Below, piece after piece: positions 31,574 to 43,266 of a DNA stretch of 64,000 nucleotides (its first letter is position 1; the number at the start of each line of letters is the position of its first letter). Both the position numbers and the translations under genes were made by a program. The DNA is from Prostheceraeus crozeri (Eukaryota > Platyhelminthes > Polycladida > Euryleptidae). The notes below the pieces were generated by a model. That model saw nothing but the letters and a program-made list of their open reading frames with translations. It was not told the DNA's origin and did no database searches. The stretch lies in NCBI GenBank assembly GCA_907163375.1, contig CAJQUW010001730.1, forward strand, positions 248,001 to 312,000, read 5' to 3'.

Positions 31574-32369
31574 CCACAGAATTAGACCGGTCGTCTCTTC
31601 TTCTATTTGACAAGACAGGAAACATTGGAACATGTAACGTTAATGAAATGGCACAATCTGCTGACATAATACCATAGAAATCGAACAATGAGCAGCCGGT
31701 TTAACGTTAAACTCGCAAAATTGTCTGAAGTTGACAAGCTATCAACCGAATCACACAGCAAAGAGACACAGTCGATGTCAGGTTCTACAGAGATGTTTGT
31801 GAACGTTATTTCGTGCGCCTGCTAACTTTTTGAATAATGATCGGCTGCCCAACACACAGAATTAGATTGTTTAATCGTATCACTTTGCTAGAAGTGCAAA
31901 CTGATTCAAATAGATGGCACATGCAGGAACTGAATAAGTGGGCAAAAAGAAATTATTATTACCTTACAGAGATAGGAAAAATAGTCGTGCATCGCTTGCG
32001 GATTGCTCTGAATTCTTTTAAAATGCTTCGATCGCTACGACTCCTTCAGATTCGAAGAATTCAGATCATTGCGCAAAAGTTTTCTCGATTATGTTGGGCC
32101 CTCCGATCATTTTAAAAAAAGTTAGTAGGCGCATGAAAAAACATTCACAAACTTCTCTGTAGAACTTGACATCGTCTGTGTCTCTTTGCTGTGTGATCCG
32201 GTTGATAACAGTCATTGAAACTTTGCACAATTTGGCGTGTTTATTGTTGAACTTGCGGCTCATTGTTCGATTATTATGTCAGCAGAATGTGCCATTTCAT
32301 TAGCATAGTATGTTCCAATGTTTCCTTTCTAGTCAAGCAGAAGAAGAGACGACCGGTCTAATTCTGTGG
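31574..32369. mobile_element. Inverted-repeat element with arms of about 250 bp, ends CCACAGAATTAGACCGGTCG
   Basis: The left end CCACAGAATTAGACCGGTCG (31,574) is matched in reverse by the right end, whose last bases are CGACCGGTCTAATTCTGTGG (to 32,369). Inner parts of the arms also match, for example AAGAGACACAG near 31,765 and CTGTGTCTCTTTGCTG near 32,178. The middle is the second copy of the direct repeat at 31,246. No transposase was recognised. No target duplication was found. Confidence 0.7.
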
Positions 32370-33340
32370 TTCAGTATCTGCTAGCAGCACGAGTCAGCTT
32401 CCTTCAAAGCTTATGATTGAAGTAATTAATGCAACTACAGTAGATGAATTAAATGCAACATTGGTCAATTTTCACCCGAGCAAAAAATGCAACACATGTA
32501 AGATCCTACTGATGACAACATCGTTATAAAATTCTGTAATTACGACTTTTTTAATCATGAATGAGTAGTTGTAGAAGTTTGTGAATAAAGAAGATAAGCG
32601 TGGAATATTTTTGTGTTACGAGCAGCGACAGCGCACTTCGGGTCAGAATTGACTCAGGTTGTGCTTTGCTTGCCAAATTCAAGTCTTTCAACATGCAAGA
32701 AGACCTTCAAAGCAGCTGTTTTAAGCCAGGTAATGTGACACGTAATGCAATGAAGACAAAAATCAATTAAAAACTGTTTAATTTTAGACACTTTTTAATT
32801 AAAAGCATTCCTGTTATCAACGTGAAAATTCTGCTTGCAATACGTTTTGAACATATACTTAGATGTTCATAGGTCACAACAAGGGTTCTGTCTATTTGAT
32901 AGGTGTATCATAAGTTCCTCTGGCTTATTGGTTCTGTAGTAATTTCAAAATATTTTAATAAATATAACAAATAAACGTCAAGTTCCTAACTATCATATAG
33001 ATAATTTTTAGAAATTCGATGCCCTAAGCCAGATGCGCTACAATTTTCTGATACCACTATGAGTCTTCATTTCACTGTGAGAAAAATAGCGATAAATATT
33101 AAATATCGAATTGTACAGGATTGGATGTTTAGCCTATTACAATGAAAAAGTGCTTAAAATTAATCTAAATTAATCTATATAACCGCATATCACCTGTGAA
33201 ATGACCACATTGACTAACTTCATGTGATCGACGCTCACACAGATCTTCCATTTTTTGAGTCAGTGAATGAAAGCTTTCAAAAGGCTTTATGTGTTCTGGA
33301 GATCATCTATGTCTCGACGAAAGTATTATCAAATCGTTCC
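32370..33340. other. Stretch with no recognised gene
   Basis: AT-rich sequence with short frames only and no recognised repeats. Confidence 0.45.
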
Positions 33341-34085
33341 ACATAAACTTAAATGGGAAGGTGAAAATTATGCGAAAGCCTAGACCAGTTGGCAATGAAA
33401 GAAAGGACATGTCTGACGCTCGTACTGACATAGTTATCTGAATCGAATAGAATGAAAGGCAAATGGAAAATGAGAGAAAATGATCACGTCCCTGAATCGG
33501 CCTACGGTGCTGCTACAGCAACGGATACTTTGTTTGACAAAAGAAGTGCAAGCAAGTGGGAGAATAGACATTGCAAATTCCAGGTTCGGATGCGTGAAAT
33601 CTGCCGTTGAGCTTGTGAAAGTTGGATTGCACTCAATCATGTTGGTGAAAGACGCACATGAAAACTATTCAAAAGAACGCCTAAATCAGTGTCTTGGTTG
33701 AAGAAAATGGGTGGGACGTGCGGGAAATATACAGGATGCTCCTGTTCAAGTCGTAATTTTTCAAGATCTAAAATTGAAGCTGTTTGTTGCGACGTGTCAG
33801 AACATCAGAAACGTATATTTCCAATGAATAGAAAACACGTATAGAACATGCTCAACAACAATAGCTGGCAACCCAAGAAAAATGAAACATCATCGTGAGG
33901 TTTCAAGGCCTCACATTGAAGTAGGCATCATCAATCGATACTTCTAATCATTATTGGACAGGAGCTAGAAGCCTAAAAGATGTTGCAAAGACTCACTCGC
34001 CTCATCTCCGAGAAGCTAGCGGGATTCTTGGATGTGCTTTCAATAATGCTGATCTCGCTTGTCGATCGTTCAAACCCAATCAATA
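33341..34085 (+). pseudogene. piggyBac-like DDE transposase pseudogene
   Basis: Frames along the plus strand give RKPRPVGNERKDMSDARTDI, then SGRIDIANSRFGCVKSAVEL and KVGLHSIMLVKDAHENY around 33,560-33,670. Further on come a KLKLFVATC-like stretch, KMKHHREVSRPHI and a final LASSPR...GILGCAF region. The order K-P-R-P-x-G-N-E, a D/N-S-x-F-x-S strand, G-L-x-x-x-x-x-V-K, then R-P-x-I is that of the piggyBac-like transposase fold. Several frameshifts and stops make it dead. TTAA-flanked ends were not located. Confidence 0.6.
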
Positions 34086-34542
34086 AAATTTGCAACACGG
34101 ACAATTTAAAATTAAAAAAAAATTATAATAAACCGTTAGGAAACGTCTGATCAGTTTTGTAGAAGAACGAGAAGCCAAAGCGAATACGAGGCGATCTGGT
34201 AGTATCTCAGCAAATATCTAAAATATCCTAATTGAAAATTCTCATCGCCCTACTTCTTTATCTTACCCAAAGCCATTTATCGACACGGATACCAGAAAAG
34301 TCATCGAATAACGGCAACATTCAAATGCTTTTCCTTCAACGTTCCTATTTTCAAACCCTCTTCAAACCGCAATGCCGGTTGAAGAATATAAATGATGATG
34401 CTCCTCCGAAAAGACACAACAAGAAGAAATCCTCATGATCGACAGCCGCTTATAATGTCTATGAAGGACTTGTGTGACTAAAAGCATGTAGACTTCATAT
34501 GTAGGTATTCGTATATGTATGTACGTACCTATGTGTTTGCAT
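34086..34542. other. Stretch with no recognised gene
   Basis: No recognised coding or structural features lie between the piggyBac pseudogene and the hAT element. Confidence 0.4.
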
Positions 34543-35251
34543 CAGTGGCGGCTCGTCAGAGGAGGCGAGGGAGGCATTGCCTCCCCATGATTTTCTGCGG
34601 CAAGATATTGTATATTCCTTACATTTTTCTACTCTATTTTGTTTAATTCATTAAAATAGTAACATTGATCACACGGCAACACCCCTCAGACGAGCAGCGC
34701 AGATATCAAACTGGCTGTATCACAACACAGGGAGGCGTGCCTCACCTCACAGTCTTATACGCGGTAGAGAACTTTGATTACACGTGATTGGCTGATTCAT
34801 TCAGCTGCTTGTTTACAATGTGAAAGGGAGGCATGCCTCAGCCATTGTTCGCGTTCGACGTTCGGTACTGCTGCTTCGATATGGCGTCCGCTACGAATGA
34901 AATATGCACAGCAGAGGAGGTTTCCTGTGTGGACAGCATTCTCGAGAAGCCGTTTTCACGTTTATCTATTCAGGAAAAGTTGGACATCAAGAGGAGAGGA
35001 AGAGAAGCACCAAACCTATCTTCGGAATCGGGAAAAAAACGTACTTTCAATGCTGCTTATTGGTGCGAAAAAGTGTCATGGCTTACTGGAAGAGTAAAAA
35101 GACAAAAGTTACTTTTGGGAATTAATTGATTTTAAAATATCCATTTGTGAAGCGTGTCAAACTTCTTCTGGCTTTTGCTTGATAGTTAAAATCTAATTTC
35201 TTATTTTTCATTTTTTGTCTCCTCATAGAAAATACCCACGAGCTGCCACTG
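34543..35251 (+). mobile_element. Non-autonomous hAT element, 709 bp
   Basis: Ends CAGTGGCGGCTCGT and ACGAGCTGCCACTG are inverted with one mismatch; CAGTGGCGGCTCGTG-type ends are typical of a hAT group with TTF-type zinc-finger transposases. The interior keeps the first part of such a transposase and has lost the rest. An 8-bp target duplication was not convincingly seen. Confidence 0.75.
34881..35129 (+). pseudogene. hAT transposase N-terminal remnant, start of TTF-type zinc finger
   Basis: From ATG (MASATNEICTAEEV) the frame reads FSRLSIQEKLDIKRRGREAP and SGKKRTFNAAYWCEKVSWLT before diverging and stopping. The E-K-x-x-I-K-x-x-G-R-x-x-P-N and R-x-F-x-x-x-W-(Y/C)-x-x-x-x-W-L signatures mark the TTF-type DNA-binding finger of hAT transposases related to ZMYM1-like proteins. 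Only about 80 residues remain, so it is a deletion derivative mobilised in trans. Confidence 0.7.
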
Positions 35252-35273
35252 GTGGTATCATATGTAATTGATG

Positions 35274-37157
35274 CAGGGATTGCAAATACCCGGGTTTTTG
35301 AAAGCCTCCGGATCCTAGACCCAGGTACCCGGGCGAATTCTGGATCCCATTATTAACGGTTGTCCTACTTTACGGGTATACAGCACCCGACGCCATCTTC
35401 AACGCAATATATTTTCGCTTGTACTTATATTTACGAAACTTCCTTTCGTGACTTTTAGCGAATGTATGACCTCATTTGACCATGAGAGTCTTGAGTTACA
35501 ATTCCACATAAACAACTAGAAAAAACAAGATAATGGTTTAAGGACGGATCTGGTGAGTCATACCCGTGTACTATTTGTATAGCTCGTTTTCAGTTCAATC
35601 TCGGAATTGCTAGTGATTGATGCTCAATAATCCACAAAATAGTACATCACAAAATCTTGAGCCAGAAGCCATAGAAAAACTGCGCAATTCAACATTGAAA
35701 AGACGCATAAAATTCAAAATTTTGAAAGGCAGTTCATCTCAATGTATATTTGTCATTCTAAGACAAATACCAACTTGGTACTATATGCAAAATGATAACT
35801 TGACTCGTAATAGGAAAGGATTTTTCAGTTCTGTGATGAACAGCACACCGCTGAAACACACCGCACGACCGAATAGTGTTGTATCAACCTTGCGGTGTCA
35901 AAATTGTTCGACATCATGAAGCGACCAATCAGAATCATTCACAGACATGAGGGAGTGCCATATGCTCTTATTTGACATAAGCTTATTGAACAGGAAAGCG
36001 GTGAATAAGCCACATTGTGTATCCTTTCTTCGGCTCGTAGGATGGCCTCTCGTCCCAAGCGTCAATGCAAAGACCGTGCCATTGAGGCTATGAATAATAT
36101 TGTGCAACGACGCTTCGAAGATAGTGATGAGGATGAGGACCACTCCTCCATGCAGATATTTGACAACGTCGCTAGTGATGAACACGTTCCTGAGGAACAG
36201 TTCGACGAGTTGCCTGCGGACGACGAATCTCTACATGAGAATGATTTAGTGACCATGGACAGCGATTCGGAAACTGAATCAGGTGATGAGAGAGCCGATG
36301 TGCCTATCCACTCAGACTCATATGTATCTCCCTCCGGACGTGTGTGGAAGACCAATACAGGTGTTACTGCGGGAAGAGAACCTGCCAGAAACATTGTACG
36401 TTTTACGCAAGGGCCTGCTGCAGGTGTGAATCCGTCGAATGAACGAGAGGCTATACTGATGTTCTTGTCAAAGACACTTACAACCACACTGCTTTACTCC
36501 AATTTGCAAGGTCGCCGAATCACCGTCAACTGGAATCGAGCGAACCCCGACAACCAGAAGAAGTTTGTTCCTATTGATTTGCCAGAACTGTTGATAGCAA
36601 ACCTGCCTTTATTTGTGGTTGCACATATCCAACTATTAGACTGATTAATAATTACAGCTATTAAGTATAAGTTAGTCGGATCAATACCATGTGTCTGGAG
36701 AAGAACAATGGATATTTCTTCATGCTATTAACTTTGGAGTTCATGGATCTCCATTCATTCCTTGGTGTGGATTAGTAAAGCAGGTGCAGTGGTCACAAGT
36801 CTACAACGGTAACATGACAATTAGAATGAACAAAGCATGAAAAAGTTACTTCATCTTTTTTGCACATTGATAGATGGTCATTCATTAGCGAGCTACAGAT
36901 ATTCCTGGATAAAACATTTCTACCAAGTTATATACTCGCATTCTTAACTGCCACTTCCAAATCTCAGTGAGCAACGAGGAAACCGAGTTTGAGGCTGTAC
37001 AACTTTTATAACTTCTATCGTTAAATAGGATTTTCCACAGCATCAATGACCATCAACATCTTATCATAAACAATCTACGCTGGATCCGGGATCCGGGTGG
37101 ATATCATACCGGATCCGCCGGATCTCTGATCCGGATTTTCACCCGGTGCAATCCCTG
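35274..37157. mobile_element. hAT element with perfect 8-bp target duplication, 1,884 bp
   Basis: Terminal inverted repeats CAGGGATTGCA and TGCAATCCCTG, 8-bp direct flanks AATTGATG at 35,266-35,273 and 37,158-37,165, and subterminal GGATCC/CCGGAT repeats at both ends identify a hAT element. No hAT transposase is visible inside. Instead the interior contains a piggyBac-like N-terminal ORF at 36,042-36,644. The perfect target duplication points to a fairly recent insertion. Confidence 0.85.
36042..36644 (+). pseudogene. piggyBac transposase N-terminal part inside the hAT element
   Basis: From the ATG at 36,042 (MASRPKRQCKDRAIEAMNNI) the protein has a long acidic Ser/Asp/Glu region to about residue 90. 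It then reads SPSGRVWKTNTG, ARNIVRFTQGPAAG and WNRANPDNQKKFVPIDLPEL. An acidic N-terminus followed by G-R-x-W-x-T, R-x-x-N-I-V and G-P is the usual entry to PGBD-type transposases. The catalytic DDE part is missing; the ORF ends at about 200 residues of an expected 550-600. Confidence 0.6.
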
Positions 37158-37165
37158 AATTGATG

Positions 37166-38595
37166 TCGTATACTGAAGATCACAGATTCAAGATGGTGTT
37201 TTTTCAAAACGTAAAGAAATTCCTTTTGTTTGTAATTCAGTAAGAAGATTAATTGAAGCAACATTTACTTTCGAATAGAAGCAGTTGGCACGCAATACCA
37301 TTAGATATTGCTTATGACAAAAGTTCTTAATTTTAAGCACTGTTTCCAGCTTTTGTATAATAGAAATCAATGCATTTTGAAATGTCTTCGTTAATACATG
37401 CACTGTATTAAACAAAATAGGAGCACTATAACTTGTGATTTATCCTTTCATCTTTTTTGTTAGTACAATGAAGTCATAGGCAATATACAAGTATATGAAT
37501 CAGTACTGTACTCCATTACTAATATACATGTATTTATATGAATTGTAGCCGTCTTCATTTTAACAGTCCCATACCTTCATTTATCAACGATTTCTGAGCG
37601 TAGAAGTTCATAATCATACACGTCCTTCTGATAATTATAATTACATAAAAGTGCTTAAAATGAAGCACTTTTGTTATTTTAGGGACAGTAGAAATATTCA
37701 TAGAACTATCTTGCATACACAGGTCTTCTTTTGATCAGATAGTTTCCTTGTATTCAATACATGATTTAGCCTAAAACTTATCTTGGGAGTATCAAAAACG
37801 ATTCGATTTTAACTTCTTGTAATTTATGACGACATTTTGTGAGCAGCCCATTTTCCGAAAAAGGGTCCACAAATATAAGGGTTGGAGTATGAGTAGGACC
37901 TTTTAATACATGTCCTTGTCTAGCTATCCATGGCATGTCACACGTTCGTGATAAACAGTACCATAACTTAAGAAATATCATATGATATGTTTGCAGCTAA
38001 AACTTAGATATTTTGTAATTTTAGTACTTTTTTATTTCAACTTCATAACACATTTATTTCAGACAAATAATGCTGAAATAATTAGAGCACACAATCTTAC
38101 ACCATTGTGAGGTGGTACTGTAAAAATTAATTCACTACCATCAATCCTGGACAAGAAATATAGGAAATTCTAAATAGGTGCGAAAGTCCTTAAAATCAAC
38201 CACAAATTGATATTAAGCACTTGGTCAAATTATCATTAAAGTCCGCAAGTAAGGATCCAGAATGTCACTGTGTACGGAACTGAAAGTCCATGATGATATC
38301 AGCATTTTCGCAGATTAACCTTCGCTCGCCCTACGAGGTGTTTTTCCGGAAGCGCACCACTCCCCTGGTGATCTCTCAAACTATTGCACCAGTTTTGCCG
38401 AACCACACATCAATCGAAGCGTTGAAAGGGCATTCAGAACGACAGCATTATTTTTATTTATAACATTAGATCAGTTGACGAGTTACAATTTTTAAAGCGT
38501 TACAACTTTTGTTGGAGTAAATATTTTTTGGAAAGTTCTCGTGACTTTTAATATTTCCATGTTTTCATTAAATGTGAATGTATATTTATGTTTTC
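37166..38595. other. Stretch with no recognised gene
   Basis: AT-rich sequence with short frames only. No repeats or RNA genes were recognised. Confidence 0.45.
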
Positions 38596-38953
38596 GATGG
38601 TTCTCTCCAATGAGATAAATTCAATTCTGGTAAGTTGACATTAGACGGGCAAAGTCAATCAATACGGCATGTGAAAACCAATGAAACAGATTAAGTTAAC
38701 AAAGGACTTTCATTGAATATCTTTAATAAGTAGGAAGCCCCGTTGTACTCAGCACTGCGATTAATTTTTGGCTATCTTTGATTTTAAGAGCCTCAACAAT
38801 GCTAATCTCATAATCTGTGTTACCTTTGTACATTATTTTAAATTGTTGATCAATTTCTGAGTTACTTCTACTACAGTTATGCAAATGCTCATTAATGAGC
38901 ATGTCTAATGTCACGTTACCAGAATTGAATTTATCTCACTGCAGCGAACCATC
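38596..38953. repeat. Inverted repeat, arms about 50 bp, enclosing a PLE scrap
   Basis: The left arm starts GATGGTTC and contains TGAGATAAATTCAATTCTGG. The right arm contains CCAGAATTGAATTTATCTCA and ends GAACCATC. TTAGAC/GTCTAA parts also match. It may be a MITE, or a head-to-head partial duplication of a PLE 3' region. Confidence 0.6.
38723..38914 (-). pseudogene. GIY-YIG endonuclease C-terminal scrap, Penelope-like
   Basis: The minus-strand frame reads NEHLHNCSR, DQQFKIMYKG and YEISIVEALKIKDSQ. The E-H...F-K-I-M...I-V-E-A-L-x-I-K pattern fits the last third of PLE GIY-YIG domains, where the Glu of E-A-L is the conserved metal ligand. Only this scrap is present. Confidence 0.4.
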
Positions 38954-40429
38954 AGATAGCGCCAACGCTGTGCAATGTATCATACAATGTTTTCGATGTT
39001 TTCGTTAAAGCAAAATAATATTTGGTTATACCTAGAATAGCGAAACCTGACAATTTTTGATAAATATTTCACATAATTATACATTACTTCTAAGTATAAC
39101 AATTCAGGCAAGTGAAATTCTTGTAAGAAACAGCGCACTTGAAACAGAGCTGTAGATTGAAAACAATCTGTCTTTTACTAAAGTACACGTAATGATGGGA
39201 ATAACGTTTGTCGGGGAATATCTATCAAATACAAAAGTTACTGAAATGAATAAAATACACAGAGAAGCATTTTAGAAGCAGCTCACACACAATTGCCTGG
39301 CATTTTCCACACGCATGTTTTCTGCAATTCCTACAGAGGTTCAGTGTGCGACTCTTTTAGCAATTGGCGTGGATGGCACCGGTCACTCGGCAAGTCAAAG
39401 TAGGACCGCACTCGCTTGTTGACGTCTCATCTGGTCGAAGCGCCCTCGACAATTGTCAAATAAACTGTGTTTGCGAATGAATTTTAGGAGGAAATGTGAA
39501 TTTATCAAAAAGTGTTTGCATCATCAACTGACAGAGCTGAAATATTTTTGAGTTGGAAATTGAGTAATTAGCATCTCAAAAATTCCTGACTCTTTCCAAC
39601 TCAAAAATATCACATCATGACCAGCCAGGGCATCTCCCAAGTACTGACAGAGCTAAGACAATAGATAAGAAAACGCTGTACAATAGCTGTCTCCAGTCCG
39701 CTTCACTTGAATGCGTATTTTGTGGGAAAATGACTAAATTGAGTAATGAGTTGACAAGCGACTGGATGGTAAAAGCGGCAACGTCTTACAGAGGCCGTCA
39801 GTTTGTAGATCATACAATGCCACTTCCTTTCCCCATCAGATCAACTGGACGCTCAGATCAAGTGGTAGCGGTCAGTCTCTGCAGTTGTTGCTGAGTGAGT
39901 GGGCGGTACTTTCCGGGGGAAGGAACAAACGGGCACGTGCCCTGCGGCGGCACTCAGGTGGTCCCTTGGATGCCACTCACGACAAGAACGTTGTTAGGGC
40001 CAAAATATTTATCGAAAAATTTTTGAGAAGGTAGCATCCATCAAAATAAATAAATTTTGCCTCAAAAAATGGGAAATATAGCAACCACGGGGGCGGCTTA
40101 AAAATCTTATTGAAAGATCTGGTTAAGTTGGTTAATAAAACGATGATTATTAATCTCTCTGAGATTACATCATTGTATCAGATGAGGTCAAAGGTCAAAT
40201 AATTCAAACTATTAGTTCAGCTCAAATATCACTAAAATCGCACATTTTGGCACTTAGTCTCTGCAGGTGAAGAAACAACCCAATTTGGTGACTTTTATCG
40301 AGACACTGAGACTAAAAGCAATATGATCGTCCTGAAAACTTTCAATAATTGCTGATTAGATAAAGAACTAAAAAGTACAAAATTAATAAAGAATCATATT
40401 TGAGGCTTGAATTTTAAATTTCAAACGAT
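38954..40429. other. Stretch with no recognised gene; one hairpin
   Basis: No coding features were recognised. The hairpin at 39,542-39,610 is listed separately. Confidence 0.45.
39542..39610. repeat. Perfect 18-bp inverted repeat flanked by a 12-bp direct repeat
   Basis: ATATTTTTGAGTTGGAAA (39,542) and TTTCCAACTCAAAAATAT (39,593) are exact reverse complements with a 33-nt loop. ACTGACAGAGCT occurs at 39,527 and again at 39,643, bracketing the hairpin. Confidence 0.65.
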
Positions 40430-40946
40430 TCTATGTGACCAAACGTTTGAAGACTTTCATACAAATACCTGATCTCATTCGACTTTATAATGCAACAGTT
40501 TTGTCTCTTCTAGAATACAATGCACCGTTATTTAGAGGCATGAATAAGAAAAACTCGAAAAAGCTTGACAGAGTAAGAAAGAGATCTCATAGAATCATAT
40601 GCGGACTCGACTGTCAGTGCCAAAAGTTCACTCCATAAGAAGGCAGAATGCAGCAATGAAGCTGTTTCATGGCATCTCTGATCAAAGAAATCCTCTTCGT
40701 GCACTCTTACCAGAGACGTTGCCCCGATCTCGAACATATAGAGGTCCACTGTCTCGAACTGTTTCTCGTCAGTCCTCTTTCCTTCCTGCATGTATAACTT
40801 TGTGCAATGAAGTTTGTAAACATTCGTAAGATTTCACGCAGATCGTTAATTTGAATTTATATATTTTTGATTAGTTTTACGGCAACGATGACATAATTTG
40901 TGTTATTACAAGAAATAAACATTTTACTTACTTACTTAAACATGCA
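40430..40946 (+). mobile_element. 5'-truncated CR1/L2-like LINE 3' end with ACTT tail
   Basis: From 40,435 the thumb and C-terminal region reads PDLIRLYNATVLSLLEYNAP, LDRVRKRSHRIICG and, after a frameshift near 40,610, RRQNAAMKLFHGISDQRNPL and GPLSRTVSRQSSFLP. It ends AAATAAACATTTTACTTACT at about 40,946. The layout parallels the end of the intact LINE at 26.2-26.67 kb, including the tail type, but the sequence is diverged. It is a dead-on-arrival copy. Confidence 0.75.
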
Positions 40947-43100
40947 TACAGCAGATGATTTCAAATTCAAAGATTTTGCATTTGTGAATATCTCTATATT
41001 AATATGAAGAATTCTTTATATGTAATCTCAACTTATTTCATCAAGAATTGATGTCGCAATATACATTAGAAGTAAATACGCACCGAAATCAGCCAAAATA
41101 TTCCAAACATTCAAATTTTTAAATATCTCCCACGCCAGACGTTTTGAGTCAAATTCATTATCCTGTCAAAAGTTGGATAATACGTAGAAAGCAAGCTACT
41201 AAATCTGGTGGCGATAGCTTGCTTGGTTTGATTCAACGTAGCAAAGTCAAGGTAATAAAATCAAAAAAAAACAAGCTAATGACTAGTTGATTTTTAATAG
41301 GTGCAAAATATCATTTAAAAGAACATCATTATATCCTAAAATGTCTAAAAATTTTAAAAATAATAAAAGGACAATCAACAGTTCTCTTCTCCTCATGTGT
41401 AATGAATTGGCGAGTAAGTCGTTCTGTTCAAAATTATGTTTGTCACTTATATATTGAAAAGATCCTATTTAACAGTCTGCCCATTCAGATGATAGCAGGA
41501 CAGGTCTGTTTCCAGTCAAAATACCAGATCTAGCTAACACAGCGGGAATACGCTATCTAAAATCTACCAAGTGTGTAGGAGAATTAATATTAGTTCCTTA
41601 AGCTAAAACGTGAAATAGAATTCTACAATTTGTGCATACAAATTATCTGACTATTTTTAATGAGGTCGGAATTTAGTCGGACGATCGCGTTTCGACCGCT
41701 AAATCCTGGACGCTAAAACCCGACCAAGCGCGGTCCTGCACATTTAAGATGCACAGCCTCAAAAGTTAAATTCATAATAGAGAAAGATAAGCATCTCTCA
41801 AAAAATAGAGTCACTATTGATTGAAATGTACCTCTGGCATTTGAAAGAAGGACAGAGTCCTGGTAATACAGTCATGAAAGATATTTAAAAATTCGCCAGG
41901 GCAGTGAAAAACGCACCCCATGCCCAGTGGGATAAAAATCACCTGTATCAGAATATTGTGAATCTTTCATTCATTTCGCTTGTTGCTGTGCGTCATGACC
42001 AATGCATCGATTTTTGTTCAATATTGTCTGAACTGGGCTTTTGGAGCATGGCATGCCACGGGGAATCAATTCACTCTCTCCTTAAATCGTTCCATTAATT
42101 AACCTCAATTGACAGATTATTCCGAATTCTCACAAAACAAACTCTTCAATATTCAGAAGAATGAATATGAGCATGGTTTATCAAGACGGGCAGTTTGCTG
42201 TACACTGGAGACTGAGATTGAGTGCACAAACGGACATTCGACAGCGTTTGCAAACTGATTTGACTGTTTTCGATTGAGTTGCTGATTCAAGACATTCTTT
42301 CAATGTAGATGTATTGCGAAATATTATTCAATTGAATATGTATTAATGATGTGGCATAACAAATGTGGAATTGTAGATTTTTGTGATTACATCACATTAT
42401 CATGTAATGCACATGTGCATCATCTAACCAATGTATAGGTGCTTGTACTTTTACACACAAGCTCTGTACATCTTTAAATTTGATAATTCGAATGAGCTTG
42501 CAATCAACAGAATCTAAAAAGAAGAAATAAAAAGATTCTGGAATTTTGTCATTTCATTTGCAAGTACATTTTCATGGGGAATTTACAGGTTGCCGGTGGC
42601 CTGTGGTCAGTCAGTATATTTATGATTTTCATGTCACATTATTGAGTATGAAATCACATTGCAAAGCCTACAAAGTCTGAAATATCGGCATGGCAGACCG
42701 AACTATAGAAGCACCAGCAGGAAGTAAGGTCAAATAAAGACAATCCATTTGGAAGAAAGCTAGACATTCCAATTTAATTTTCAACCAAGATTTTCTGGTA
42801 ATTTCTAATATGCACTATTATTTATGAGCACACTGAAAATATTTTTAATGACATTAATGCTGCACGCGTCTGCTGACATGAGAAAATACAAAACTGCGAA
42901 TAGTACAACCAACTGTTTATTGTGCAATTCACCTTCAACTGAAAATAACAATTTTTGAAAGATAAGTATAAAAAGACAAATTCAAAACGAAATTTATAAA
43001 TAAGTTATAGGTTCGCAGGAGCCTTCATCTTCTTTGCTTCTGCAATAATAATTTTTAGAAAATAATTTGAATTCATTTTATTTGTTGTTTTGGAAGGATC
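40947..43100. other. Long stretch with no recognised gene
   Basis: AT-rich sequence with short frames only. No structural repeats or RNA genes were recognised. Confidence 0.45.
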
Positions 43101-43266
43101 AAGTATTTGAAAATGTATTTAGATATTTTTGCCGAAATATTTACAGGCAAAATCAACATCTCATCTTCTGGGAACATGCAATCCTATGTTGTCAACCATG
43201 AAGATGGGATTTGGATTCGTCCCCGGATATATCGGTAAAAATATTTAAATACACATTTAAATACTT
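43101..43266. mobile_element. Inverted-repeat MITE, arms about 40 bp
   Basis: The left arm begins AAGTATTTGAAAATGTATTT. The right arm ends TTAAATACACATTTAAATACTT in reverse match, with ATATTTTTGCCGA against TCGGTAAAAATAT inside. Arms extend outward by about 9 bp with mismatches. There is no coding sequence. Confidence 0.6.

Noticed and set aside
33480-33701. The frame with VQASGRIDIANSRFGC as a host gene
   Set aside because: It is one piece of a frameshifted piggyBac-like transposase that continues in other frames on both sides.
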